64,000 nucleotides of DNA from Calothrix sp. FI2-JRJ7 (GCA_019359675.1 JAHHGX010000068.1:1-64000), one strand, 5' to 3'. Shown: positions 1 to 9,943, counted from the first letter of the stretch. A program made the numbers and translations. Notes: generated by a model from the letters alone, not told the origin.

Positions 1-144
1 GCTGAAGAAACGACTGCCATTGATGCACTTGATGGTGCAGAGTGGATGGGACGTGATTTGAAGGTCAATAAAGCTAAACCTAGAGAAGAAAGAGGCTCAT
101 TTGGTGGTAATCGTGGAAATAACAGTTTCCGTAACCGCTATTAA
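1..144 (+). CDS. RNA-binding protein (RRM family), 3' end only
   Basis: The reading frame is open from base 1 and ends at TAA 142-144, leaving 47 residues. The visible part is the last strand of an RRM fold ([17 protein letters not shown] followed by N-K-A-K-P-R), then a short Gly/Asn/Arg-rich tail ending N-R-Y. This is the layout of cyanobacterial glycine-tailed RNA-binding proteins (Rbp family, cold- and stress-linked; known from the family). The tail is short, so this could be either a short-tailed or a longer-tailed member. The N-terminal RNP motifs lie outside the window. Confidence 0.85.
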   Translation, partial: AEETTAIDALDGAEWMGRDLKVNKAKPREERGSFGGNRGNNSFRNRY

Positions 145-190
145 TCTTTAATTAGCCCATTAAAAAAGCAAATTAATTAGATGGTAGCAG

Positions 191-220
191 TGGCTCAGGC
201 AAGAATGCTTGAGCCATTTT
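191..220 (+). terminator. Intrinsic terminator after the RRM gene
   Basis: TGGCTCA and TGAGCCA form a 7-bp stem around a short loop, directly followed by TTTT. It lies about 45 bp after the stop of the RRM gene, so it probably ends that transcript. Confidence 0.6.
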
Positions 221-295
221 GATGTAACATTTCAACAATTAATAAACTACATTTTTACCTAAACAAACAAATAAAAACATTTAACTTTAGTTAAG

Positions 296-497
<202 letters not shown>

Positions 498-823
498 CGT
501 GCGGCTTGAGGTGATGAGGTAATTACCCTAAAATTAGAATCGCTCTTCTAGTTGCTGACATCATCTTTGAGATGAGACAAGATAAAGGTATCGCTTCATT
601 CAAGTATGGTTATCATTTTCATTACTATGGCTCAGTATCAAGTTTGTAACTTGGCGGAATTGCAAGAAATACTTTATACCTACTGTAAATTATTTACTGG
701 GATATAAAAGTAGATAAAATAACAATTTTAATTTAATTTTTATCATAAATATTGACTATATCTCTAAGTATTAACACTGGAAAGATGATTAAATTGCTTT
801 TAATACTGCAAGGGATAGAATTA
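498..823. other. Non-coding stretch, no gene recognised
   Basis: AT-rich sequence without a convincing gene. A 19-mer at 608-626 with TATCATTTTCATTA resembles a weak Fur-type site (about 12 of 19 consensus positions). It is followed by a 26-codon ORF (627-707) that I do not recognise. It could carry the P450 promoter, but no clear -10/-35 pair stands out. Confidence 0.3.
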
Positions 824-938
824 AATCCCCCCAACCCCCCGTGAATTCGGGGGGCTTTGAACGCTCTTGTTTCCCGTTATTAAGAGGGGCTTTGAACCCT
901 CTTATTCCCCCCTTATTAAGGGGGGCTAGGGGGGATCA
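824..938. repeat. C-run/G-run palindromic intergenic repeat
   Basis: Runs of six C and six G surround TTATTAA (907-925), with further CCCCCC and GGGGGG blocks on both sides. The whole unit opens with AATCCCCCC and closes with GGGGGGATC, giving nested inverted repeats. This is a typical dispersed intergenic palindrome of filamentous cyanobacteria. It ends about 40 bp before the P450 start codon and may form a strong hairpin in the 5' leader. Confidence 0.6.
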
Positions 939-979
939 ACAGTTTTACATTCCATACGAAAATTAAAAAGGATACAAAA

Positions 980-2320
980 ATGACGATTCAACAAATTACA
1001 GAATTAAAAGGCGCCTCATCATTACCTGGAAGCTTTGGCTTACCTTTATTAGGAGACACTTTTGGACTGTTTGCAGGGGAAGAATTATTTTACTGGGAAA
1101 AATTCCGGCGCCACGGCAGTATCTTTAAAACAAGTGTTCTAGGAAGGAAATATGCATTCTTAATTGGCCCGGAAGCTAACTCTATCGTGTTTAAAGAACA
1201 AGCAGATTGTTTTTCATCACGTTTAGGTTGGTGGTTTTTAGAGCCAATATTTGGTAATGGACTTTTGATGCAAGACGGCGCCGAACATGCATCTGCACGT
1301 AGGTTGATGTATCCAGCGTTTCACTCCAAAACAGTAGCTACTTATTTTGATGTTATCAACTCAACAGTCCAAGAATATATTCAAGATTGGGGTACACGCG
1401 GTGTTATTCCCTTGGCATCCGATTTTCGTAAACTGACTTTAATTGTTGCTAGTCGTTTATTTTTGGGCACGCAAACTATTGAGGAAGTTGAAAAAACCTG
1501 TAATTGGTTTACACAACTTGTAGCGGGCAAACTAGCTATAGTACGTTGGGATAATCCTTTAACTTTATATGGTCGCTCCCAAAACGGACGCCGCAAATTA
1601 CACGAATATTTACTTCAAACTATTAACAGGCGCCGAAATGATTCAAAAGAATATTCGGATGTTCTTGCTTTATTAATGAACGCAGTTGGTGAAGATGGTT
1701 CACGTTTGAGTGATTCAGAAATAATCGAGCAAACTTTATTATTGCTCGTAGCCGGACATGAAACAACAGCGAACTTAATATCTTGGGTGCTGTTTGAATT
1801 GGCTTCTCACCCAGAGTGGATAAATAAACTGCGTCAGGAATTGACTCAGGTTGCTGGTAATGAACTTAAAGTTGAACATCTAAAGCAACTTACGCAAATG
1901 ACCAATGTGCTAAAGGAAATAGAACGTTTATATCCTCCGCTTTACGGTATTCCGCGCGGAGTCGTTAAAGATATTGAATATAAGGGTTTTCATATTCCGG
2001 CAGGTTGGGTTGTAGTTGTATCACCAATGCTAACTCACCGCATGGAGTCAATATACTCAAATCCTGACTGCTTTGACCCTGACCGTTTTGCTTATCCACG
2101 AGAGGAAGATAAAAAATATCCTTTTGCGCTAGCTGGTTTTGGTCATGGACCTCACAGCTGTTTGGGTTTTCAGTTTGCTCAAATGGAAATGAAAATTATT
2201 TTGAGCCAACTACTACATCAATATGATTGGTCAGTTACACCGGAGTATGAGAAAATTACTCCTGTTTTGGCGCCTTCTAAATTCTTGAACAAACTACGCG
2301 CTCATATTAAATTACGGTGA
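980..2320 (+). CDS. Cytochrome P450 (CYP120-like)
   Basis: A 446-residue soluble P450 monooxygenase with no membrane anchor. Signatures in order: the I-helix oxygen-binding motif A-G-H-E-T-T near residue 258, the K-helix E-I-E-R (ExxR) near 314, and the heme-ligand loop [10 protein letters not shown] near 390 with the Cys thiolate. The spacing and the short N-terminus resemble CYP120-type enzymes of cyanobacteria, some of which act on retinoids; the substrate here is unknown. The ATG follows AAAAAGGA. The stop overlaps the convergent pdxH by 9 bp. It lies 4.6 kb from the siderophore genes on the other strand, so I see no reason to place it in that pathway. Confidence 0.9.
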   Translation: MTIQQITELKGASSLPGSFGLPLLGDTFGLFAGEELFYWEKFRRHGSIFKTSVLGRKYAFLIGPEANSIVFKEQADCFSSRLGWWFLEPIFGNGLLMQDGAEHASARRLMYPAFHSKTVATYFDVINSTVQEYIQDWGTRGVIPLASDFRKLTLIVASRLFLGTQTIEEVEKTCNWFTQLVAGKLAIVRWDNPLTLYGRSQNGRRKLHEYLLQTINRRRNDSKEYSDVLALLMNAVGEDGSRLSDSEIIEQTLLLLVAGHETTANLISWVLFELASHPEWINKLRQELTQVAGNELKVEHLKQLTQMTNVLKEIERLYPPLYGIPRGVVKDIEYKGFHIPAGWVVVVSPMLTHRMESIYSNPDCFDPDRFAYPREEDKKYPFALAGFGHGPHSCLGFQFAQMEMKIILSQLLHQYDWSVTPEYEKITPVLAPSKFLNKLRAHIKLR

Positions 2321-2962
2321 TAAGCGTTCAATTTTCCAACTGCCGTCTTCTTCATTAAGAGTGTAACGTAAGCGGTCATGCAAACGACTTGGGCGCCCTT
2401 GCCAAAATTCAATTTCATAAGGAATAACTCGTAAACCTCCCCAATGCGAGGGACGTGGAACATCTTGGTCTAAATATTTACTTTCTAATTCTTTAAAACG
2501 CTGTTCTAATACTTCGCGGTTTTCGATAACTTCGCTTTGCTCTGATGCCCAGGCGCCCAGACGACTCGATATTGGACGACTGTAATAATACGTATCTGAT
2601 TCTGTATCTGATACTTTCTCGACATGCCCGCATACTCGTACTTGACGTTCGAGTTCTGCCCACCAAAATACCAGTGCTGCTTGAGGATTTTCTGCTAGTT
2701 CTTGCCCTTTATGGCTGTTGTAGTTTGTATAAAAAACAAAACCTCTTGCGTCAAAGTCTTTTAATAGTACTATTCGTGCTGATGGTTGACCTTCTTGTGT
2801 GGTGGTAGCAAGTGTCATTGCGTTAGGTTCACTCAGTTGGGCGCCGCGCGCTTCGTCGAACCATCGTTTAAACTGGACGAATGGGTTGGTGTCTACGTCG
2901 TTTTCGTGGAGACCTTGTAAGGTATAGTCTTTTCGTAGGTCTGCTATGCTTTTATCCATCAA
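2312..2962 (-). CDS. pdxH: Pyridoxamine 5'-phosphate oxidase
   Basis: A 216-residue FMN-dependent enzyme that oxidises pyridoxamine/pyridoxine 5'-phosphate to PLP, the last step of the salvage route. Recognisable segments are A-R-I-V-L-L-K and [10 protein letters not shown] (FMN/substrate site), [18 protein letters not shown] in the middle, W-G-G-L-R-V-I-P, and the C-terminal R-L-H-D-R-L-R-Y. The length is normal for the family. It is convergent with the P450 gene and the two 3' ends overlap. PLP is also the cofactor of the aminotransferase at 15.9-17.3 kb, but no operon link exists. Confidence 0.95.
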   Translation of the reverse strand: MMDKSIADLRKDYTLQGLHENDVDTNPFVQFKRWFDEARGAQLSEPNAMTLATTTQEGQPSARIVLLKDFDARGFVFYTNYNSHKGQELAENPQAALVFWWAELERQVRVCGHVEKVSDTESDTYYYSRPISSRLGAWASEQSEVIENREVLEQRFKELESKYLDQDVPRPSHWGGLRVIPYEIEFWQGRPSRLHDRLRYTLNEEDGSWKIERLSP

Positions 2963-3065
2963 CTGTACTCCTTTGGGCTTGACTGACTAAGGGTTTTGTG
3001 GTTGGCGTTTGCCTAAAAGTAATTATCATAGCAATTTAAAATTTATTATCTTAACTTGTAAGCAA

Positions 3066-3125
3066 GGTGCGTGACGCCACCAGATCGCTAGCTTCGTTTT
3101 AAGATTGTTGATAGCGTCACGCACC
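3066..3125. repeat. Inverted repeat with perfect 12-bp arms
   Basis: GGTGCGTGACGC at 3066-3077 is exactly mirrored by GCGTCACGCACC at 3114-3125, separated by 36 bp. It lies 13 bp upstream of the permease start. A related half site (GTGTGTGACGCTACG) occurs near 14841, so this belongs to a dispersed repeat family. Confidence 0.7.
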
Positions 3126-3138
3126 CTACTAAATTATT

Positions 3139-4197
3139 ATGCGCCGTTCAGCAACATTTAAAAATCTGTTATTTTATGGTCTGAGCGGTCCTATCATCGC
3201 TCTCAATGTTTGGATACTGTCACAGTTGTTCAATTTTTTCCAGCACCCTATCACTATTTTGAGTGTTGCTGCTATTTTGGCTTTTTTACTCAATTACCTT
3301 GTCAAGTTCTTTGAACGCGCGTATTTGAGCCGCACGCAAGCTGTTACTCTCGTTTTGCTGGTTACTTTGATGGTTTTTGTGATATTAGGAGTGACACTAG
3401 TACCAGTCATAATTGACCAAGCTACACAGTTATTGAACAAAATACCCAATTTATTGACTCAGAGCCAATCAAACTTGCTTTTTTTCGAGAAATTAGCCAG
3501 GGAACGGCGTTTACCTCTAGATTTTACCGTTGTTAGCAAGCAGATTAATGCCAATATCCAAATTTATATTCAAAATATAGTACAGCAGGTAGCTTCTGGT
3601 GCAGTAGGCTTTGCTTCTTCGATTGTGTTATGGATATTAGATTTTATACTAGTTATTGTACTAGCATTTTACATGCTGCTTTATGGAGACACCGTTTGGT
3701 TTGGTTTATCTAGTCTCTTACCAGATAATATCCGTGAACCCCTGACAAAATCGATACTACTCAATTTTCATTATTTCTTTCTCAGTCAAATTTTGCTAGC
3801 TTTGTTTATGACTGCTAGCCTAATTCCAATTTTTCTTGTACTGCAAGTCCCGTTTACCTTATTGTTTGCAATTATCATTGGTATCTCTCAATTGGTTCCT
3901 GTAATTGGGGCTACGCTGGGAATTGGATTAGTCACACTGCTGGTACTGCTGCAAAACTGGAGTCTTGCGCTCCAAGTTGGGGCCGCTTCGATGATTATGC
4001 AGCAAGTTAAGGATAACTTTTTGGCGCCGAGATTAATCGGTAATTTTATTGGTTTAAATCCACTCTGGATTTTTGTGGCAATATTAATGGGTTTTGAAAT
4101 CGCTGGACTTTTCGGAACTATTGTCGCTATCCCTATCGCTGGTACAATCAAGGGCACATATGACACTTACAAAGCTAGCAAACTCGAAGATAAGTAA
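3139..4197 (+). CDS. AI-2E family (PerM/UPF0118) membrane transporter
   Basis: A 352-residue inner-membrane protein with about eight hydrophobic segments. A pair sits near the N-terminus (residues 10-85), a soluble loop spans about 100-150, and then a dense cluster runs to residue 345. The C-terminal part has the family pattern with I-S-Q-L-V-P-V-I-G-A and the G-L-N-P-L-W-I-F-V-A-I-L segment followed by G-L-F-G. Members include exporters of AI-2-like signals, but substrates in cyanobacteria are mostly unknown. It is monocistronic, preceded by the inverted repeat ending at 3125. Confidence 0.88.
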   Translation: MRRSATFKNLLFYGLSGPIIALNVWILSQLFNFFQHPITILSVAAILAFLLNYLVKFFERAYLSRTQAVTLVLLVTLMVFVILGVTLVPVIIDQATQLLNKIPNLLTQSQSNLLFFEKLARERRLPLDFTVVSKQINANIQIYIQNIVQQVASGAVGFASSIVLWILDFILVIVLAFYMLLYGDTVWFGLSSLLPDNIREPLTKSILLNFHYFFLSQILLALFMTASLIPIFLVLQVPFTLLFAIIIGISQLVPVIGATLGIGLVTLLVLLQNWSLALQVGAASMIMQQVKDNFLAPRLIGNFIGLNPLWIFVAILMGFEIAGLFGTIVAIPIAGTIKGTYDTYKASKLEDK

Positions 4198-4444
4198 TTT
4201 TTTTATCTGTGCTTATTTTAACCAGTATTTAGACAAAGCTTAAAGTTCAGTCAGTATTTACGAAATAAAAGTATAATATTTAACCAATACTTAAATATCA
4301 ATATATCATAAAATACTTGCCTGAAAAAAACTTTTCTTATAAGATTTTGGCTGTAAACATGTAATACTTGTACCGTTAGTCAACGAAGGCGTTTTACGGC
4401 GCCAATATTGGAATAAAACGAGAAAATATAGTTTGTACTAATTA

Positions 4445-5269
4445 ATGGATGCCTCCGAGCTATTAGAGACAATTACACAACTCATTCACCAAGCAGAGTC
4501 CGGGGACATAGACCCTTGGGATGTGAAGGTGATTGATGTAATAGACCGTTTTCTCGAACTAATGGCTACTGTAGCAACGCGAGGATATGAAACCGACTTG
4601 TCCACATCAGGACAAGCATTTCTATCTGCTTCGATGTTGGTATTATTCAAAGCCAATACTTTAACACAATTGCAAGCGGTCGAAGAAGAACCAGAATCTG
4701 ATGAAGATGAGTTCCCAGACGAAGAAAACGTTTTTTTACGAACTGCTCGATTACCATTAGAGCGAGCGTTACGTCGTCGTTCTGCTGCAATGCCTCCATC
4801 GAAACGTCGCGTCACGCTTCCAGAACTTATCGAACAGCTACATGTAATGGCTGAACAGCTTAAAAAAGTTCAGCTACACAGAGAAGTCAAGGCGCCTCGA
4901 AGCATTCGCAATACAAGTAATAACGTGCGAACAATGCGGCAAGCATTGGATTTAGCACACCAAGAAAACTTGACGGAAGTCGCTCTTGAACTTGAACAGC
5001 TATTATATCATTCGGCAAGTGAGCTATCCTTAGACAAGGAGTGGATGGATTTAGAACAACTTGTCGCGCTTTGGCTTCACGCACAGCCCAATAAAACTTT
5101 ATCAGGTCATCATTCACCGAACAGCGAGACAGTCGGGGTGTTTTGGGCATTGTTACTACTGTCTGCTCAGTCCAAGGTGGAGTTATATCAAGACGAATTT
5201 TACACTGATGTCAAAATTCGATTACTCACAGACGCTAATACTAATAAACCATTGAATGCCGCCGTGTAG
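4445..5269 (+). CDS. scpA: Segregation and condensation protein A
   Basis: A 274-residue ScpA, the kleisin that bridges SMC heads and binds ScpB in the chromosome condensation complex. The N-terminal motif G-D-I-D-P-W-D-V-K-V-I-D-V-I-D (residues 20-34) is diagnostic. A negatively charged stretch (about 79-95) and a central R/K-rich segment follow. The winged-helix C-terminal part is diverged, as is common in cyanobacteria. The ATG lies in an AT-rich leader. A 20-bp inverted repeat begins just after the stop. Confidence 0.9.
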   Translation: MDASELLETITQLIHQAESGDIDPWDVKVIDVIDRFLELMATVATRGYETDLSTSGQAFLSASMLVLFKANTLTQLQAVEEEPESDEDEFPDEENVFLRTARLPLERALRRRSAAMPPSKRRVTLPELIEQLHVMAEQLKKVQLHREVKAPRSIRNTSNNVRTMRQALDLAHQENLTEVALELEQLLYHSASELSLDKEWMDLEQLVALWLHAQPNKTLSGHHSPNSETVGVFWALLLLSAQSKVELYQDEFYTDVKIRLLTDANTNKPLNAAV

Positions 5270-5289
5270 AGACGTTACACGTAACGTCT
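5270..5289 (+). terminator. Hairpin after scpA, possible terminator
   Basis: AGACGTTAC and GTAACGTCT form a 9-bp perfect inverted repeat with a 2-base spacer, followed by TTTACAT. It sits on the scpA stop. The T-run is short, so termination is plausible but not certain. Confidence 0.5.
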
Positions 5290-5519
5290 TTACATCGCAT
5301 TTCAAAATTTTGATACATGAGTCACCAAAATCTGGGTAAATTGGATAGATGACCTAATTAATCGCCATCATATTTACACTTATGGTTACATAAAGCGCTT
5401 GAGTACCGTTATCCGTGCTTTTAAGGATGACTTAGAGTAGAAATAAACAGATGATTAAGTATCACGAACATCAAAGTAAACAAGCTTGTGGCTGAGGAAT
5501 AACGAGGGAAAAACACATT

Positions 5520-6686
5520 ATGAAGGCTATGATTCTAGCAGCAGGTAAAGGTACACGTGTGCGTCCTATTACCTACACCACTCCCAAACCGATGATTCCC
5601 ATTTTGCAAAAACCTGTAATGGAGTTTTTGCTGGAACTATTACGGCAACACGGTTTTGACCAAATTATGGTCAACGTTAGCCATTTAGCTGAGGAAATCG
5701 AAAGTTACTTCCGGGACGGTCAAAAGTTTGGCGTTCAAATCGCTTATTCTTTTGAAGGTAAAATTGCTGATGGCAATTTAATTGGAGAAGCGGTTGGTTC
5801 AGCCGGAGGAATGAAACGTATCCAAGACTTCTCGCCGTTTTTTGATGATACATTTGTTGTATTATGCGGTGATGCCTTAATTGACTTAGATTTAACCGAA
5901 GCTGTTAAATGGCACCGTTCTAAGGGTTCAATCGCGACTATTATCACCAAGACAGTTCCTCGTGAAGAGGTTTCTAGTTATGGTGTGGTTGTGACTGATG
6001 AAGACAGTCGCGTTAAAGCTTTCCAAGAAAAGCCTTCGGTTGAAGAAGCACTTAGCACCAACATCAACACAGGTATTTATATCTTTGAACCAGAGGTTTT
6101 AAATTATATCCCATCTGGGGTTGAATATGATATCGGTGGACAGTTATTTCCTAAATTAGTAGAAATCGGCGCCCCATTTTTCGCGAAACCAATGGACTTT
6201 GAATGGGTTGATATTGGTAAAGTACCCGATTACTGGCGCGCAATTCGCGGTGTATTATTAGGAGAAATCAAAAACGTCCAAATTCCAGGTCATGAAGTGG
6301 CGCCTGGTATTTACACTGGGTTAAACGTCGCAATTAACTGGGATAAAGTAGATATTACAGGCCCAGTCTACATTGGTGGTATGACAAAAATTGAAGACGG
6401 CGCCAAAATTATTGGCCCTGCAATGATTGGCCCCAACTGCTGGATTTGCAGTGGCGCCACCGTTGATAATAGCGTTATTTTTGAATGGTCACGCTTGGGA
6501 CCCGGTGTTCGTTTAGTTGATAAACTAGTGTTTGGTCGCTACTGTGTCGATAAAACTGGCGCCACCATCGACGTTCAAGAAGCACAGTTAGACTGGTTAA
6601 TCACCGACGCACGTCAAGACCCCCCAGTTCAAACTCCTGTAGAACATCAAGCTATCGCTGAATTATTAGAAACAAAACCAGGTTAA
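5520..6686 (+). CDS. NDP-sugar pyrophosphorylase (mannose-1-P guanylyltransferase-like)
   Basis: A 388-residue nucleotidyltransferase. The N-terminal catalytic domain (1-240) has the loop L-A-A-G-K-G-T-R-V-R-P-I-T and K-P-M-I-P, the metal-binding G-D-A near 120, and N-T-G-I-Y-I-F-E-P near 182. A left-handed beta-helix follows (about 250-340), built of hexapeptide-like turns (I-G-G-M-T-K, I-G-P-A-M-I-G-P). This two-domain layout makes NDP-sugars (GDP-mannose or NDP-glucose type) for polysaccharides. The exact nucleotide and sugar cannot be read from sequence. The ATG follows a GAGGG-like site. A strong hairpin terminator follows the stop. Confidence 0.88.
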   Translation: MKAMILAAGKGTRVRPITYTTPKPMIPILQKPVMEFLLELLRQHGFDQIMVNVSHLAEEIESYFRDGQKFGVQIAYSFEGKIADGNLIGEAVGSAGGMKRIQDFSPFFDDTFVVLCGDALIDLDLTEAVKWHRSKGSIATIITKTVPREEVSSYGVVVTDEDSRVKAFQEKPSVEEALSTNINTGIYIFEPEVLNYIPSGVEYDIGGQLFPKLVEIGAPFFAKPMDFEWVDIGKVPDYWRAIRGVLLGEIKNVQIPGHEVAPGIYTGLNVAINWDKVDITGPVYIGGMTKIEDGAKIIGPAMIGPNCWICSGATVDNSVIFEWSRLGPGVRLVDKLVFGRYCVDKTGATIDVQEAQLDWLITDARQDPPVQTPVEHQAIAELLETKPG

Positions 6687-6691
6687 TTTAA

Positions 6692-6723
6692 AGAAACCGG
6701 GTTTCTACAAAAACCCGGTTTCT
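6692..6723 (+). terminator. Strong hairpin terminator
   Basis: AGAAACCGGGTTT (6692-6704) pairs perfectly with AAACCCGGTTTCT (6711-6723) around a 6-base loop, just after the pyrophosphorylase stop. It separates the housekeeping part from the siderophore block, and could act in both directions. Confidence 0.65.
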
Positions 6724-6898
6724 AAATTAATTCCATTACTTCTTGCGCCCCCATATTAGTTAAAAACCCAGTTTATGTAGCGTAAGTCAAGTCAGCGTTA
6801 ACATTTTTAATAAAAATTTACCAAATTTGACTCAACTGATATACTTAATACAACCTGTGTCAATATAAACAGGCTAAACATGAACTTCCTGACTTGTT

Positions 6899-6965
6899 AA
6901 TTTCAAGCTGAGTAATGGTTGAAACCAAGAATCAACTGCTTTGCTCATCAGTAAACTAAAATCAA
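6899..6965. repeat. Copy 1 of a duplicated flank (3' side of the thioesterase gene)
   Basis: The stretch from TTTCAAGCTGAGTAATGG through GAATCAACTGCTTTGCTCATCAG is repeated with few changes at 15057-15113. It lies directly downstream of the thioesterase gene. A second matching pair marks that gene's 5' edge (about 7675-7710 and 15414-15450), so both edges of the thioesterase locus occur a second time 7.7-8.2 kb away. Confidence 0.7.
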
Positions 6966-6968
6966 TGG

Positions 6969-7706
6969 CTATGTACAAGTTGGCGCCTTTAGGGATTCAG
7001 CTAAGGTTTTAAGTAAAAGTGCTTGGGCAGAGTGTATGAAAAAGTGGTCGCCAGGAAACATTTGTAACGAGAAAGCCTTTGTTTGCTCTCGCCATCCTTG
7101 AAGTTCTTCAAGACTGACTTCTTGGTCTTGTAAGCCACCAAAAGCAGTGATTGGACATTCAAGTGGCGCCTCCGAAGTGTATGCATAAGTTTCGAGAACT
7201 GCAAAATCTGCCCGTAGTATAGGGATAAGCAGTTGCATCAATTCATTGTTTTCCAATACTGAAGCAGGTGTACCATTGAGACGACGAAGTTCTTGTTTGA
7301 ACTCAGTTTCTGGTAGCGCATGAATGGGTGGTTTTTTTGACGAAATTTGGGGCGCGCGGCTCGCAGAAACAAATAGGTGAATAGGGCTTATACCATGCTC
7401 TCTACGAAGTTGACGGGCAAGCTCAAAACTGAGCAAGCCACCCATACTATGACCAAAAAAAGCAAATGGCTTATCTAAATAGGGCAAAAGGATGGGGGTA
7501 ACTGCATTAACGAGAGGCGCCATTTGTGTAAATGGTGCTGACTTCATTTGAGTTCCCCTTCCTGAAAGTTCTACGGGACAAACTTCGATGCTTTCGGGTA
7601 GACAAGAAGCCCATGTGCGAAAAATCAAAGAGCTACTGCCCGCATAAGGAAAGCAGAATAGTCGTAGAGAGCTGCTAGAATATGTTGACAAAAGTTGCAG
7701 TATCAT
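6969..7706 (-). CDS. Type II (external) thioesterase
   Basis: A 245-residue alpha/beta hydrolase that clears misloaded or stalled acyl groups from NRPS/PKS carrier domains. It starts with the family opening R-L-F-C-F-P-Y-A-G (residues 15-23). It carries the nucleophile elbow G-H-S-M-G-G (Ser near 86), an acidic residue in G-L-Q-D-Q-E near 190, and the catalytic His in G-D-H-F-F near 223. It is the last gene of the minus-strand handling block, 12 bp after the MFS gene, so probably co-transcribed. It most likely edits the NRPS/PKS line encoded at 17-56 kb. The main line ends in a reductase, so this enzyme is not the release enzyme. Confidence 0.92.
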   Translation of the reverse strand: MILQLLSTYSSSSLRLFCFPYAGSSSLIFRTWASCLPESIEVCPVELSGRGTQMKSAPFTQMAPLVNAVTPILLPYLDKPFAFFGHSMGGLLSFELARQLRREHGISPIHLFVSASRAPQISSKKPPIHALPETEFKQELRRLNGTPASVLENNELMQLLIPILRADFAVLETYAYTSEAPLECPITAFGGLQDQEVSLEELQGWREQTKAFSLQMFPGDHFFIHSAQALLLKTLAESLKAPTCT

Positions 7707-7718
7707 GTAAATGTGTGA

Positions 7719-9026
7719 TTATCTTTGCTGTAAAGCCACTTCATCATAATCTGGCAAAATGTTTTCTATATCTCGCAGTGAGGGGAAAGTAAACCCAAGC
7801 AAACCGACTAGAAACATACACACGGCGCCTATTACGTACACAAAAGCAATTCCCGTACCTTTACCGCTTCCAAATATTCCTCCCTTTAATATTGTTGCTG
7901 GTTCTAATACTTTATCTGCTAAGGGTCCTGCTATCAGGGTTGCAAAACTTGACATTAGCTGTGACATCAGTGACTTTGCCGCAAATACTCTACCTTGTAA
8001 GTTAGGGGGAATTTTTGCTAGCCAAATTGCTGTTTCGCTGCTTTCCATCAAAGGAAAGTTTAAAGAAGAACAAAACTGAGCGGGTACCCAAATTGATAAA
8101 TTACGTCCTAGTCCAAATATAGTTTTACTTGCACCGGCGCCGATAAATCCCAGCAGCATTCCATAAATACGTGGTTTAGTACCAGACCAAATACTAAAAA
8201 TAATTGCTGCCATCACACCGGAAATACCAGCAGCAGCAGAAATACTAGCTAATACGGTGGGGTTATTATTGCTACGCGCGAGAATCATTGCGTCTCCTAC
8301 AGAACCTGCAAAGTCATGGGCGAACCAAAATAAGCTGATAGCTAATAGAAAACTCCGCAAACTTGGATTTGTAAGCAAGTAGCGAAAACCAAATGTTATA
8401 TCTGTTAATAAATTTGCCGATGTTTGTTCTGTATTTGTCTGAGGAGGTTGAGGAATTGCTACCAAATACAAAGTTATAATTGCAATTAAAAAGCTCAGTA
8501 AATCTATCACTAATATTCCTGCTAAACCAATTAGGGGGTATAAACTACCCGCAAAAGCAGGCGCCAGAATAACCGGACCATAATGAACTACAGACCCCAT
8601 ACTGGTTGCGCGCGCGTAATGCCATTTTGGAACAATTTGAGTTAAAGAAGCTTCGTAAGCTAAGTTTTGAATTTGCTGAAAACACCCATTAATGGCGCCA
8701 GTGAAGTAAAGATGCCAAATCTGTAAATTATTCGTAAGGTAAAGTGCAAGTAAGGCACAATTAGAAATAGCAGCGATAGTATCACCGAGAATCATTAAGT
8801 TTTTGCGGTTGAAACGGTCTACTATAATTCCAGCAAAGAGAGTAGTGGGAATACGGAGGATTTGAGAAAAGAAAGCAACTAAGGTGAGAGCAGTAGCTGA
8901 AGTAGTGAGTTGCCATACCCACAAAGATATGGCAAAGTTGGTCATGTACGTTCCGATGGTAGAGACGACCTGACCGAGCCAAATAATTGTAAAAGTTTGT
9001 AAGCTTGCAGGTTGTTGTGGCGCCAT
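7719..9026 (-). CDS. MFS exporter (probable siderophore efflux, EntS-like)
   Basis: A 435-residue major facilitator protein with 12 predicted helices. It begins I-I-W-L-G-Q-V-V-S-T-I-G and has the loop 2-3 motif G-I-I-V-D-R-F-N-R-K near residue 62, typical of this family. It lies 1 bp from the FhuF-like gene and 12 bp from the thioesterase gene, so it sits in one transcript. Proteins of this type (EntS-like, usually beside siderophore NRPS genes) export the finished siderophore. A broken paralogue lies at 58548-59203, next to the second transport cassette, which supports the link to siderophore traffic. The substrate is inferred from context. Confidence 0.85.
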   Translation of the reverse strand: MAPQQPASLQTFTIIWLGQVVSTIGTYMTNFAISLWVWQLTTSATALTLVAFFSQILRIPTTLFAGIIVDRFNRKNLMILGDTIAAISNCALLALYLTNNLQIWHLYFTGAINGCFQQIQNLAYEASLTQIVPKWHYARATSMGSVVHYGPVILAPAFAGSLYPLIGLAGILVIDLLSFLIAIITLYLVAIPQPPQTNTEQTSANLLTDITFGFRYLLTNPSLRSFLLAISLFWFAHDFAGSVGDAMILARSNNNPTVLASISAAAGISGVMAAIIFSIWSGTKPRIYGMLLGFIGAGASKTIFGLGRNLSIWVPAQFCSSLNFPLMESSETAIWLAKIPPNLQGRVFAAKSLMSQLMSSFATLIAGPLADKVLEPATILKGGIFGSGKGTGIAFVYVIGAVCMFLVGLLGFTFPSLRDIENILPDYDEVALQQR

Positions 9027-9027
9027 T

Positions 9028-9903
9028 TCAATCCACCTCGGTCATTTCTTGCTTGATTTGAGCAATACGTTCGCGCGGTTTTAGCAGAGGACAGTTAGTA
9101 CACTTCTCGTCATGTGGTGGAATTAGATAATATAAACAGCAAGTAACGCGAACCGTATATTTATTGGGTAAACCAGGTTCATTTATTTCTTCGGTACGCA
9201 CTAAATTGTAAAGGGGGTTACTCCCTTCTCTTACTAAACTGTATGGTTGTTCAAATAAAACTGAGTAATCTGCTTTCACCGCTTCGGGACTTGCACATTT
9301 ACTAAAATCTTCATACAAACCCTCCGAAGCATTGACTGTATTTCCCCACATTGTTTTTTTAGAAAGTTTAGTCAAGCTGTGGATAAGATCAACTACGGTG
9401 TTAATATTGTTTTGAAACAATCCAGTGAATACAAATTTGTGTAATTCTTTAACACTATTAACTAACTTGCCTTGATAGTTTTGAGGAAGCGCAATAGGCA
9501 AACGCTGTGGGTAAATTACACTACGACTCAGGTCATGAAAGTATAATGCTTTTGGTTCACCGTTTTCTAAAACAAAACTTACATTGTCAACAGATGCATC
9601 TAACCCTACACCTGCCCATGTCATCAAAGCTAAAACACCCGGTAAAGTTTTCCAGTTATAAACTTTGTTACATATAGATGCAGCGACACGGATATCCTGA
9701 CTTTTTTGGTAAAAAGATGTTGCTTTAAACAAAGATAAAAGTTTTTCAGATTGTAGATATTCTGCAAGTGAAATTACCTCAGCGTCTTGAGCAGGAGTAT
9801 AAAAAGTAATGCAATCAGTATAGAAACTACCTAATCTTTGTTTAGCAATGACAAATATCTCTTCAAAAAAGTTAGATATTTCAGGATTTTTTGGTTTTAA
9901 CAT
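9028..9903 (-). CDS. FhuF-like [2Fe-2S] ferric-siderophore reductase
   Basis: A 291-residue cytoplasmic protein. The decisive feature is the C-terminal cysteine cluster C-C-x11-C-x2-C (near residues 258-274), which resembles the unusual CC...CxxC [2Fe-2S] site of FhuF-type reductases. These reduce Fe(III)-siderophores after uptake and so release iron. The rest (for instance W-A-G-V-G-L-D-A-S-V-D-N near 95) follows the broader FhuF/IucA-C family. The gene is 40 bp downstream of the binding-protein gene and 1 bp upstream of the exporter gene. A reductive release route fits a siderophore with tight alpha-hydroxycarboxylate ligands. Confidence 0.82.
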   Translation of the reverse strand: MLKPKNPEISNFFEEIFVIAKQRLGSFYTDCITFYTPAQDAEVISLAEYLQSEKLLSLFKATSFYQKSQDIRVAASICNKVYNWKTLPGVLALMTWAGVGLDASVDNVSFVLENGEPKALYFHDLSRSVIYPQRLPIALPQNYQGKLVNSVKELHKFVFTGLFQNNINTVVDLIHSLTKLSKKTMWGNTVNASEGLYEDFSKCASPEAVKADYSVLFEQPYSLVREGSNPLYNLVRTEEINEPGLPNKYTVRVTCCLYYLIPPHDEKCTNCPLLKPRERIAQIKQEMTEVD

Positions 9904-9943
9904 TACTTATGTTATTTGATTTTTGTTTATTTTCATTGAAAAT

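Noticed and set aside
627-707. 26-codon ORF (M-A-Q-Y-Q-V-C-N-L-A-E-L-Q) right after a Fur-like 19-mer
   Set aside because: Too short, no recognised similarity and no clear ribosome-binding site; the Fur match is weak (about 12 of 19).
980-2320. P450 as a tailoring enzyme of the siderophore cluster
   Set aside because: Opposite strand, separated by pdxH, scpA and other housekeeping genes, and it looks like the common CYP120-like family.
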